Below, in pieces: positions 1-6,903 of a stretch of DNA of 7,588 nucleotides (positions are counted from its first letter, which is position 1; each line of letters starts with the position of its first letter). The notes under the pieces were generated by a model that worked only from the letters and a program-made list of their open reading frames with translations, was not told where the DNA came from and searched no databases. The position numbers and the translations under genes are program-made. This stretch comes from Erysipelotrichaceae bacterium UBA6182 (lineage in GTDB: Bacteria > Bacillota_I > Bacilli_A > Erysipelotrichales > Erysipelotrichaceae): NCBI GenBank assembly GCA_002422065.1, contig DITO01000007.1, positions 601-8,188 of the forward strand, in the 5' to 3' direction.

Positions 1-998
1 CGGTGCAGCATATAGGTATCGAGTCCACACTTATTCATCACTTCAAGTACGTAATTTTCAAGTTCTTTTGAACCCCTCTTGTACATACCATGTTCAGCAA
101 CAGCTTCACCAATGATTTGGCCAACAGTCATGCGTGAGTCAAGAGATGAATATGGATCTTGGAAAATAATTTGTAGTTTACGTCTTAGTTGACGCATTTC
201 TTCTTGATCAAGTCGTGAAAGATTAATTCCTGTTTCGCGATTCTTTTCAAGCTTTTCTTGATAATCAGCATCTAAAGTGCGTTCTGTAATCGCTTGTGTG
301 TGCTGACCTCTAAATGCTCGAATACGATCAAATATATCTTTTACTTCATCGCTAAAATGCTTTGTGTATTTACCTTCAAGCCCAGCGAAAACAACACTGT
401 TGTGTCCATACTTTTCGGTAGCTTCTAAAAGAAGTTCACTAATTTCTTGGATATTTTCTTCGAGTATCAGTGAACCGACCGTTCTTGAACCTTCACGAAG
501 TTGTCTAGATGCTTCTTTCTTTAATTCGCTTGACTTATGTTCTAATTTTTCAAGTTTAGCCTTTTTAGCGTCATAGCTCTTATCGGCCATTTCTTTACTG
601 GTTTCGATCGTTGCCATTTCTTTTTTCAAACCATCGATAAGTTCATCAATTTTAACTGATCGTTGATATGATTTTTTAGCATCTTCTTGATATTTTGGTA
701 ATTTCTTAATTTCTGAAACAATGTATTGAAGATCCATATCCTCAATACGAGAACCAAAATATACGGCTGCTCCACTCGTCGGTGGATAAAGTTGTAAAAT
801 AATTCTTCCTAAAGTCGATTTACCACATCCAGATTCACCAACGAGTCCCAAGGTTTCCCCTTTATAAATATCAAACGTGATATCTTCTACTGCACGAACG
901 TAAATTTGACCTTTATTTAAAAATGTAGTGCGTTTAAGTGGGAAGAATTTTTTAAGCTTACGAACTTCTAATAGTAATTCTTGTTTATTTTTCGCCAT
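1..998 (-). CDS. oppF: Oligopeptide ABC transporter ATP-binding protein OppF, N-terminal part, with long insertion
   Basis: The second ATPase of the importer. The frame starts at the ATG at 996-998 (MAKNKQELLLEVRKLKKFF) and stays open for 332 codons to the window edge, which cuts it just before the expected signature motif. Walker A is GESGCGKST (54-62), followed by LGRIILQLYPPTSG as in ordinary OppF. The Q-loop QIIFQDPYSSL is at 276-286 (Q280), then SRMTVGQIIGEAV. In normal OppF the Walker A lysine and Q-loop glutamine are about 46 residues apart; here the distance is 220, so about 175 residues are inserted. The signature, Walker B and H-loop lie outside the window. The start overlaps oppD by 14 bases and has only a weak upstream GTGGGG, consistent with translational coupling. 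The next in-frame ATG is at codon 127, after Walker A, so no later start is plausible. Family identity is firm. Confidence 0.93.
   Translation of the reverse strand, partial: MAKNKQELLLEVRKLKKFFPLKRTTFLNKGQIYVRAVEDITFDIYKGETLGLVGESGCGKSTLGRIILQLYPPTSGAAVYFGSRIEDMDLQYIVSEIKKLPKYQEDAKKSYQRSVKIDELIDGLKKEMATIETSKEMADKSYDAKKAKLEKLEHKSSELKKEASRQLREGSRTVGSLILEENIQEISELLLEATEKYGHNSVVFAGLEGKYTKHFSDEVKDIFDRIRAFRGQHTQAITERTLDADYQEKLEKNRETGINLSRLDQEEMRQLRRKLQIIFQDPYSSLDSRMTVGQIIGEAVAEHGMYKRGSKELENYVLEVMNKCGLDTYMLH
195..749 (-). other. Helical, coiled-coil-like insertion in the OppF nucleotide-binding domain
   Basis: Residues of about 84-268 of OppF have no counterpart in standard OppF. The first half (about 95-165) is rich in Lys and Glu with regularly spaced Leu and Ile, e.g. 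KIDELIDGLKKEMATIE and KAKLEKLEHKSSELKKEA, which suggests an antiparallel coiled coil. The second half (about 170-268) is more mixed, with LEENIQEISELLLEATEKYG, a short FAGLEGKY segment and DEVKDIFDRIRAF. It contains no cysteine, signal or nucleotide motif that I recognise. It returns to the family sequence at LRRKLQIIFQDP. Insertions at OppF are, as I recall, also seen in mycoplasmas with OppF of over 800 residues; whether this is the same module cannot be told from the sequence alone. Confidence 0.75.
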
Positions 999-1983
999 TG
1001 TTGCGTACCCCACTTTCCGGATAGAAACAACGGATGCTATGATCCTTTTCTACTTCTAAAAATTCTGGTTCTTCAGCTCGACATTTGTCAGTAGCATACT
1101 TACAACGTGGTGCAAATTTACACCCTGGAGGTAAATCGAGTGGATGCGGAACAGTTCCTGGAATGACTTCTAGTTTCTTTCCTCGTTCATCCGATAATCT
1201 TGGAATTGAATTCATTAAACCTTCAGTATAAGGATGCGAGTACTTCGCTTTACCAGAGAAAATTAGTTTAGCTGAAGCACTTTCAACGACTTGTCCTGAA
1301 TACATAACTGCTACATCATCGGCCATCTCATTAATAACACCTAAATCATGGGTAACGAATATAATCGATGTACCAAGTTGACTTTTCAATTCATTCATTA
1401 ATTTTAATATTTGTGCTTGAATTGTCACATCAAGAGCAGTCGTTGGTTCATCAGCGATGAGTAGCTTTGGACGACAAGCCAATGCCATTGCAATCATCAC
1501 ACGTTGACTCATACCCCCAGATAATTGAAACGAATAAGCGTTTGCAATCTTATCAGGATTTGAAATACCAACATCTTTTAAAAGTTGTATTGTTCTTTCA
1601 TGTGCTTCTTTTTTATCTAAATTTTGGTGAAGTATTAAAACTTCACTAATTTGACGTGTAACCGTTAATACTGGATTTAAGCTCGTCATGGGTTCTTGGA
1701 AAATAACAGAAATTTTATTTCCACGAATCTTACGAAGTTCAGCATCAGTATATTCTGAGATCATGTCTCCATCAAACCATATTTCGCCCTCATAAATCTT
1801 TTGATTGGGTTCAAATAGTTTAAGAATACTCATCGCAGAAACGCTTTTACCACTTCCTGATTCACCAACAATACCTAATGTTTTACCAGCATCAACTTTT
1901 AGATTAACCCCATTCGCAGCTTTAATTAATCCGCGTTTTGTCTTAAAGTAGGTATGCAAATTCTTAATTTCTAATAATGCCAT
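985..1983 (-). CDS. oppD: Oligopeptide ABC transporter ATP-binding protein OppD
   Basis: A 332-residue cytoplasmic ATPase of the importer, normal length for OppD/DppD. All nucleotide-binding motifs are present in order: Walker A GESGSGKS (40-47), Q-loop FQEP (Q96), signature LSGGM (154-158), Walker B LLIADEP with catalytic Glu179, D-loop ALD (183-185) and the switch histidine in VTHD (H212). The C-terminal oligo_HPY region follows, with HPYTEGLMNSIP (250-261), the IPGTVP..LPPGCKFAPRC segment and four cysteines at 288, 294, 301 and 319. In homologous OppD/DppD proteins these cysteines bind a [4Fe-4S] cluster; that it is bound here is inferred from their conservation. It has no insertion, unlike OppF. 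The start is fixed by AGGAGG 8 bases upstream. Its 3' end overlaps oppF by 14 bases. Confidence 0.96.
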   Translation of the reverse strand: MALLEIKNLHTYFKTKRGLIKAANGVNLKVDAGKTLGIVGESGSGKSVSAMSILKLFEPNQKIYEGEIWFDGDMISEYTDAELRKIRGNKISVIFQEPMTSLNPVLTVTRQISEVLILHQNLDKKEAHERTIQLLKDVGISNPDKIANAYSFQLSGGMSQRVMIAMALACRPKLLIADEPTTALDVTIQAQILKLMNELKSQLGTSIIFVTHDLGVINEMADDVAVMYSGQVVESASAKLIFSGKAKYSHPYTEGLMNSIPRLSDERGKKLEVIPGTVPHPLDLPPGCKFAPRCKYATDKCRAEEPEFLEVEKDHSIRCFYPESGVRNNGEK

Positions 1984-1991
1984 ATGTCATA

Positions 1992-1997
1992 CCTCCT
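1992..1997 (-). promoter_or_regulatory. Shine-Dalgarno of oppD, overlapping the oppC stop
   Basis: A perfect AGGAGG lies 8 bases upstream of the oppD ATG. The oppC TAG stop (1996-1998) provides its first two bases, which suggests termination-reinitiation coupling. An ATG at 1988-1990 is nearer to it but out of frame with oppD. Confidence 0.85.
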
Positions 1998-3876
1998 ATC
2001 GTTCCGCATTCTTAGGATCCATCGCATCGCGTAAAGCATCACCCATAAGGTTAATACTAAGCGCAGCAATAATAATCGCTAAGCCTGGAAGAATCCAACG
2101 CCACCAGTACATCCGAATAACGTTGATGTCCTGTGCGGCTGTTAATATGTTACCCCAGGAAGGACTAGGTTTTTGAACACCAAATCCAAGGAAGGATAAC
2201 CCTGCTTCAGTAAGAAGAGATCCTGCATAACCAAGTGTCGCATTGACAATGACAATACTGATAATCGCAGGGAATACATGTCGCCAAATAATATGACGTT
2301 GTTTAATACCAAGTGCTTTAGCAGCGAGTACATAATCGCGTTCTCTTTCGGATAGGATTTGCCCACGAATTAATCGGGCTAATCCAGTCCAAGATAGGAC
2401 CCCTAAGATGAACATGACCATGAGCATACGCTGAATTTCAGTCGTTGCAGTATTTAAAAGTAATGCGGATAACGTAATTGCGAATGGCAAGAATGGAAAT
2501 GAAGAAACAATTTCTGCAAAACGCATTAAGATGTTATCAATTCTACCACCAAAGAAACCAGCAGTTAAACCAACAGTAACTCCAATAATGGTCGAAATCA
2601 CGACAGCCACAGCACCGACCACGAGTGTAATTCTACCACCGTGAATCAATTGAATTATAAAATTTCTTCCTTGTTCATCAGAACCGAGCAAGAAGCCCTT
2701 TAAACCCCATGTGTGAACTTCCCCATTTTCATCAATGGCATAGTTTTGGTTTGTATCGATAAATATTCTTTCAATGTTATCAAGATTATTTGGTAAATCA
2801 ATTTGTTTAATCCGATTATTTCCCCATGCATAAACTTTTCCATCGTTAGATAAAGTAACAGCATGTTCATAACCTATACCCATCGATTTTATATTGTTAT
2901 CAGCACCTTCAGGAATGTTTGCATTTGTTAATCCAAACGCATCATCTCCCCAAACATAAACTCGACCATTGCTACCAAGAGCAAATCCATTATAAATGGT
3001 TAATCCTATTTGAATAACATTAACCGTACCGTTCGTGAGTTCAACAGGGATAGCCCGAGCAACATCTGACTGCACACCAATCATTCGAATAGTACCATCT
3101 TCTAATAAAACCAAAGCGTTATTAAAATTCATGGTCACTGAAACGGCTTTAATTTGCGGTTTAGTGTCGTCGTCATCTTCATAGTAAACATACGGCGATC
3201 GATTCATTACATCACCAATGTTATTCGCTCCAACACCCCAAATATAGATCGCGCCAGACTCTGTAATGGCAGCAGTACGTTCAATTCCGCCAAACATATC
3301 ACGAATAGCATCATTTTGAAATGCTTGAACAAATCGATCGGGAATTTGCGCTTGATTCATATGATTGTAGCCCCATAAGTACCATTTGCCGTTAGAATCT
3401 TCAGCCATCATATGTTGCGAACCAGCCTCAACATTAATGATATTAGCGTTTTTAACATCTTCAGGTATATCTTTAATATCACGATAATTAGCTCCCCAAA
3501 CATATACATTACCCGCTTCAGATAAACCGATTGAGTTTGCGTTACCAGAACTAATTTCGACAATACCTTCATTAACTAGTTGTTTTGGAACATTTAAATA
3601 TGAATAATTAGGTGGAAGATTTCTATGAAAGGTATTAGTATAGGTTAGGTCAAGCGGTACAATGAGTGATAATCCAAATGAAAATAAGAAAATAAAGATG
3701 AATCCACCAATACCAATGATTGCTAACTTATTTTTGATAAATCGCTTTGCAATGACTTTACCAGGAGAAAGTAAAGCTTCTTCCTTGTAAACATCAATTG
3801 CTTCCTTTTTTCGAGGAACAAATAATCTTTTAAGTAGATTTAGTAAGGACATTAAGATCTTTTTTATAGTTTTCAT
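1996..3876 (-). CDS. oppC: Oligopeptide ABC transporter permease OppC with inserted extracellular RCC1-repeat propeller
   Basis: The second channel subunit, 626 residues from the ATG at 3876, about twice the normal OppC length of roughly 300. A basic cytoplasmic N-terminus (1-50) leads to membrane helix 1 (about 51-73) and LPPNYS, where ordinary OppC proteins soon reach LGTDELGRD. Here about 285 residues intervene (about 106-391), made of seven RCC1-like repeats. The permease then resumes with LGSDEQGRN (397-405), GGRITLVVGA and helix 2 (about 416-442), the EAA coupling loop at about 514-538 (DYVLAAKALGI...IIWRHVFPAI), AGLSFLGFGVQ.PSPSWG (558 on) and the terminal MGDALRDAMDP. The positive-inside pattern before helix 1 places the insertion outside the cell. 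The reading frame is uninterrupted and permease motifs are intact, so it is probably functional. It ends in TAG inside the oppD Shine-Dalgarno. Permease identity is certain; the role of the propeller is unknown. Confidence 0.93.
   Translation of the reverse strand: MKTIKKILMSLLNLLKRLFVPRKKEAIDVYKEEALLSPGKVIAKRFIKNKLAIIGIGGFIFIFLFSFGLSLIVPLDLTYTNTFHRNLPPNYSYLNVPKQLVNEGIVEISSGNANSIGLSEAGNVYVWGANYRDIKDIPEDVKNANIINVEAGSQHMMAEDSNGKWYLWGYNHMNQAQIPDRFVQAFQNDAIRDMFGGIERTAAITESGAIYIWGVGANNIGDVMNRSPYVYYEDDDDTKPQIKAVSVTMNFNNALVLLEDGTIRMIGVQSDVARAIPVELTNGTVNVIQIGLTIYNGFALGSNGRVYVWGDDAFGLTNANIPEGADNNIKSMGIGYEHAVTLSNDGKVYAWGNNRIKQIDLPNNLDNIERIFIDTNQNYAIDENGEVHTWGLKGFLLGSDEQGRNFIIQLIHGGRITLVVGAVAVVISTIIGVTVGLTAGFFGGRIDNILMRFAEIVSSFPFLPFAITLSALLLNTATTEIQRMLMVMFILGVLSWTGLARLIRGQILSERERDYVLAAKALGIKQRHIIWRHVFPAIISIVIVNATLGYAGSLLTEAGLSFLGFGVQKPSPSWGNILTAAQDINVIRMYWWRWILPGLAIIIAALSINLMGDALRDAMDPKNAER
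2704..3561 (-). repeat. Seven RCC1-like repeats inside oppC
   Basis: Each repeat has a segment such as [SN]xxG-x-V/I-Y-x-W-G. The last W of each lies at residues 127, 168, 213, (266), 309, 351 and 390 of OppC, a spacing of 39-53. Examples are GNVYVWGANYRDI, GKWYLWGYNHMNQAQIP, GAIYIWGVGANNIG, GRVYVWGDDAFG, GKVYAWGNNRIKQIDLP and GEVHTWG. The fourth is degenerate (GTIRMIG). The family is known for seven-bladed beta-propellers, and the count matches. Repeat 3 carries an acidic EDDDD run (residues 233-237) before the degenerate blade. In DNA, the Y-x-W-G codons appear as recurring CCCCA.ACATA-like words on the plus strand, but the repeats are well diverged, so this is not a recent tandem expansion. 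Confidence 0.85.
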
Positions 3877-3882
3877 TTTTAT

Positions 3883-3888
3883 CCCCCT
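3883..3888 (-). promoter_or_regulatory. Shine-Dalgarno of oppC, overlapping the oppB stop
   Basis: AGGGGG, 6 bases upstream of the ATG at 3874-3876, decides the oppC start in favour of that ATG over an in-frame TTG at 3910-3912, which would lie inside oppB. The oppB TAG stop (3887-3889) supplies its first two bases, so terminating ribosomes sit on this site. Confidence 0.8.
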
Positions 3889-4861
3889 AATCCAACTTGA
3901 CCCGTGGGTCAACTATTGCATATCCAACATCCATTAAGATGTTAGACCCGAGCGCTAGAACAGCATAAAACATATTCATTACGAGAACTAAATTATAATC
4001 CTTAACGTTTAAAGCACGTATTAAAACAGTCCCAATGCCATTCCATACAAAAATTTGTTCCGTAATTGCTGATCCACCAAAAAGCCCAACAATCGAGAAG
4101 CCTAAAATGGTGACAACTGGAATTAATGCATTTCTAAAAGCATGCGAATAAATAACGACCTTTTCTCTTAATCCCTTAGATCGCGCAGTACGAATATAAT
4201 CTTTGCTCAACGCATCCAGCATCGCACCTCTAACATATCGAATCGTCCCAGCCAATGCTCCCAAAGTAAGCGTTGTTACAGGAAGGATTAAATGTCTAAG
4301 AAATTGTGCAATATATTCGGGTGATCCTGGATTTTGATACGGCATACCTCCAGAAGGTAACCACCCTAATGTGAGTGCAAATACAAAGATTAAAGACAAA
4401 CCTATGAAAAATGTTGGCATTGATATCCCAACAAGTGAAAATATTTGCCATCCTCTATCATGAAGTGAATCTTTTTTAACTGCAGATTTAATACCTACTG
4501 GAATCGAAATCAAGAATGCTAATGTAATCGAGAATACATTGATTAAAATTGAATTCTTTAGTGGTTCACCAATGATATCATTCACACTCGCTTGGTATAA
4601 TGTAGAGTAACCAAAATCACCGGTTACCATTTTTGAAACCCAAATAAAATATTGGATGACAATATTTCGATCAAGCCCCAATTCTTTTCTCATTGCATCA
4701 TAGAGTGACTGATATATCTCTGGATCTTGAACCGAGCCAGGTGGTAACATGTATCTCACAGGATCTCCAGGCATCGATCTCATCACGACAAATAGCATAA
4801 TAGAGATGAATATGACAACGGGTATTAATGATATGATTCGTTTTATTAAAAATTTCAGCAT
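3887..4861 (-). CDS. oppB: Oligopeptide ABC transporter permease OppB
   Basis: A 324-residue inner-membrane permease, the OppB/DppB half of the heterodimeric channel. A first membrane helix lies at about 9-27, followed by the family's PGDP motif (31-34) and an extracellular loop with LGLD (61-64), IQYFIW and GDFGYS (81-86). The core has further hydrophobic helices at about 105-124, 140-166, 190-207, 245-265 and 290-312. The EAA-type coupling loop that contacts the ATPases is at about 221-248 (DYIRTARSKGL...HAFRNALIP), and the protein ends in the family's usual YAIVDPRVKLD. Length is normal and there is no insertion, unlike its partner OppC. The ATG is preceded by GGAGG four bases upstream. 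Its TAG stop is part of the oppC ribosome binding site. Confidence 0.95.
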   Translation of the reverse strand: MLKFLIKRIISLIPVVIFISIMLFVVMRSMPGDPVRYMLPPGSVQDPEIYQSLYDAMRKELGLDRNIVIQYFIWVSKMVTGDFGYSTLYQASVNDIIGEPLKNSILINVFSITLAFLISIPVGIKSAVKKDSLHDRGWQIFSLVGISMPTFFIGLSLIFVFALTLGWLPSGGMPYQNPGSPEYIAQFLRHLILPVTTLTLGALAGTIRYVRGAMLDALSKDYIRTARSKGLREKVVIYSHAFRNALIPVVTILGFSIVGLFGGSAITEQIFVWNGIGTVLIRALNVKDYNLVLVMNMFYAVLALGSNILMDVGYAIVDPRVKLD

Positions 4862-4884
4862 GGTGCCTCCAATTCCGAAAAGTA

Positions 4885-4930
4885 AGGAGAGTGTGTGTAA
4901 AACCTACTCTCCTCATTTTCATGTGAAAAT
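4885..4930 (-). promoter_or_regulatory. Tandem hairpins between oppA and oppB
   Basis: Two perfect inverted repeats sit almost next to each other shortly after the oppA stop codon. The first in the mRNA is ATTTTC-ACAT-GAAAAT (4915-4930); the second is an 8-bp AGGAGAGT/ACTCTCCT stem (4885-4892 with 4906-4913) around a 13-base loop. The second is followed only by TACTTTTCGG, a poor U-tract, so it is more likely a partial terminator or a barrier protecting the oppA 3' end from exonucleases than a full terminator. Such elements after the binding-protein gene are common in ABC importer operons and raise the ratio of binding protein to permease. Confidence 0.6.
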
Positions 4931-4958
4931 TAAATTGTATATTTCTTATAACTTAATG

Positions 4959-6842
4959 TTATTCAAAATACATATCAACGATTTGAGCTGCCCAGTTCCA
5001 GAATGGAGTGGTTTCTACACCTTTGAGGTTAGTGTCAAATACATCATAATATTGGTTAGAGTATAGTGGTACGTTTGGAATCAATTTGTTCCAACGAAGT
5101 TGATATTCTCTCCAATATTCTAAGAATTGTTCAGTTTGACTGCCGTCTAAGCTACGCATTAAAATAGTAAGTTCATCAATGGTTCTTTCACCTGGAGCAA
5201 GTGGTGCTGCAGGATTTTCTGGACTGTCAACTAGAGCAATTGGGTTATAGTCTGTCTTAATAAAGCTTGAATGCCAACTGTAATATGGATCTGGTGTCAC
5301 ACTAAATGTTGTTGCAAGGTTAAATGTATGATATACCTTATCTTTTTCTTCCCATTTAGCTGCATCATAGTAATGATCTAGTAACGTTGCGAAATCACTC
5401 TTAGTTACAGAATACTTAATACCAACTTTAGGCATATTTTCAACGAATTTAGCTTCTAGAGAATCAGTAACTGCGTTATTTTCAGTACCAAGGTGTTTGA
5501 TTTCCATAACGACGCCATCTGCGTTATGACGGAAATAGTTTCCAGTAGCCTTCGCTGGGTCAAATAATGTTACACCATCTGCTTCGTATTTCCATTCAGT
5601 TTGATCAAGAATAGCATTTGCTTGTGTGATAGAGAAGTCATATTTGTTAATGTTAGCATCAATCCAATCTTCAGATTGTACATACATCCATTGTGCTAGA
5701 CCGTATTCGGAATAAACAATAGAACCATAACCTTCTAATACTACGTCAGCAACATATTGACGATCAGTAATGTGTGCAATCGCTTGACGAACACGGTAGT
5801 CTGTTGTTGGACCAAAGTGTGCTTGCATTGCAAAATAACCATAACCATTACGTGAATAGTAAGTTACGTCAGAAGTTGCTGCTGCTTGAGCTGCTTGAAT
5901 CTTAGAACCTTCAATAACACCTGTTACAAGGTCAATTTCTCCTGAAATTACAAGGTCAACGTCAAGGTTTGAGTTAACACGTTTGATAATAATGTTTTCG
6001 ATTGTTGGAACTTTACCTTCAAAGTTTCCTTTGAAATTGTCATTCTTAACAAGTGTAACAACTTGGTTCACAAAACTTACAAACTTGTATGGCCCAGAAG
6101 TAACATCTGGAGCATAACGATAACCACCAAGGATTGAATGGTCTCTTACGTTTGCAAGTGCACCAGCGCTTAGTGTTGCACCGTCTGCATTCGAGTCAAT
6201 AGTTGCGCCTTCAGGTGCTAAACGATGCATTGGGAGTGGTGTTACAGATACTTTTGCAGTTTCATAGAAGTAAGGTAAAATCGCGTTATCGATTGTTAAT
6301 GAGAAGCTATAATCACCAAGTAGTTTAACGCCTGCGAAGCGAACGCCTTCAGATTGTGTGACAGGATTTGCAGTGTTTCCACGATATGCTACGTATCCAA
6401 GAAGTCCATCACCTAGAGATGAGTTAGCAAGCGCTTTATCTCTCCAGTTTGCAGATGCTTGCATTAAAATTGCATACACGTAATCTTTAGCTGTAATCGG
6501 AGTATCATCTGACCATAATAAGTCGTCATGGATGACAAAGGTATAAGTTTTATTACCTGCTGCATCTGTAGAGGTATTAACCGAATCAACAACTGTTGGA
6601 TTAAGAACAATTTGGCCAAATTTATTTGTGGCATATGTGCCATAACTAAAAATTAAGTCTCTGACCCAAACGTCGTAGGCACTATTGCCCCAACCAGTCA
6701 TAAAGTTACCAGAAATTTCTGGTGATCCTACAACAAGCGTTTGTTCATCATCTTTCCCTCCGGTAGGATTACAAGCAGCAAGTGTTAGGACTACAACAAG
6801 TGCTAACACGAGCGTAAATGCACTTTTTACAAATTTTTTCAT
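4959..6842 (-). CDS. oppA: Oligopeptide ABC transporter substrate-binding lipoprotein
   Basis: A 627-residue extracytoplasmic solute-binding protein of the SBP_bac_5 family (OppA/DppA, cluster C), which captures peptides outside the cell and delivers them to the OppBC channel. The N-terminus is a lipoprotein signal: KK at residues 2-3, a hydrophobic stretch at about 8-21, and the lipobox LAAC with Cys24 as the lipidated residue, followed by a polar linker. Family landmarks include a D-D-x-x-W-S-D-D-x-P-I-T-A-K-D segment at 106-120, SGPYKFVSF at 249-257, and DYRVRQAIAHITDR at 348-361. The C-terminal region has a WNKLIPNVPLYSNQYYDVF stretch (584-602). It is somewhat longer than typical OppA proteins of about 540 residues. 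It is the first gene of the operon, with its own perfect AGGAGG, and ends in TAA. Oligopeptide rather than dipeptide specificity is presumed from operon type only; nickel or sugar specificity, known elsewhere in this family, cannot be excluded. Confidence 0.93.
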   Translation of the reverse strand: MKKFVKSAFTLVLALVVVLTLAACNPTGGKDDEQTLVVGSPEISGNFMTGWGNSAYDVWVRDLIFSYGTYATNKFGQIVLNPTVVDSVNTSTDAAGNKTYTFVIHDDLLWSDDTPITAKDYVYAILMQASANWRDKALANSSLGDGLLGYVAYRGNTANPVTQSEGVRFAGVKLLGDYSFSLTIDNAILPYFYETAKVSVTPLPMHRLAPEGATIDSNADGATLSAGALANVRDHSILGGYRYAPDVTSGPYKFVSFVNQVVTLVKNDNFKGNFEGKVPTIENIIIKRVNSNLDVDLVISGEIDLVTGVIEGSKIQAAQAAATSDVTYYSRNGYGYFAMQAHFGPTTDYRVRQAIAHITDRQYVADVVLEGYGSIVYSEYGLAQWMYVQSEDWIDANINKYDFSITQANAILDQTEWKYEADGVTLFDPAKATGNYFRHNADGVVMEIKHLGTENNAVTDSLEAKFVENMPKVGIKYSVTKSDFATLLDHYYDAAKWEEKDKVYHTFNLATTFSVTPDPYYSWHSSFIKTDYNPIALVDSPENPAAPLAPGERTIDELTILMRSLDGSQTEQFLEYWREYQLRWNKLIPNVPLYSNQYYDVFDTNLKGVETTPFWNWAAQIVDMYFE

Positions 6843-6849
6843 TCAAATT

Positions 6850-6855
6850 CCTCCT
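6850..6855 (-). promoter_or_regulatory. Shine-Dalgarno of oppA
   Basis: A perfect AGGAGG lies 7 bases upstream of the oppA ATG and fixes that start. It is consistent with high translation of the binding protein. Confidence 0.9.
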
Positions 6856-6870
6856 ATTTCTCTCTCTTTT

Positions 6871-6896
6871 ACTTTACACTGTTTAAAGTCAAGTGT
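6871..6896. promoter_or_regulatory. Possible operator: interleaved inverted repeats at the predicted start site
   Basis: Two overlapping short inverted repeats lie where transcription of oppA should begin: ACTTTA (6871-6876) with TAAAGT (6884-6889), 7 bases apart, and ACACT (6876-6880) with AGTGT (6892-6896), 11 bases apart. Their position just downstream of the -10 box would suit a repressor. The arms are only 5-6 bp and AT-rich, so chance occurrence is quite possible, and I do not recognise the site of any known regulator. Confidence 0.25.
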
Positions 6897-6903
6897 TTAT
6901 ATC

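Noticed and set aside
364..576. A 70-codon plus-strand open frame and other short frames inside opp genes
   Set aside because: They lie antisense to conserved coding sequence (here the OppF insertion) and their translations are Ser/Leu-rich, as expected for antisense reading.
195..749. Frameshift or assembly chimera as the cause of the OppF insertion
   Set aside because: The frame is open throughout, codon use resembles the neighbours, and the family sequence resumes in the same frame exactly at the Q-loop.
3877..3912. A longer OppC with a TTG start at 3910-3912
   Set aside because: It would add 12 residues lying inside oppB and lacks a good ribosome site, while the ATG at 3876 has AGGGGG at 6 bases.
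4749..5066. A 105-codon plus-strand open frame across the oppA-oppB junction
   Set aside because: It overlaps two well-identified minus-strand genes, has no family resemblance and no ribosome binding site that I can see, so it is a shadow frame.
6843..6903. A riboswitch or T-box in the oppA leader
   Set aside because: The predicted leader is only about 55 bases and shows no conserved core or terminator-antiterminator pair.
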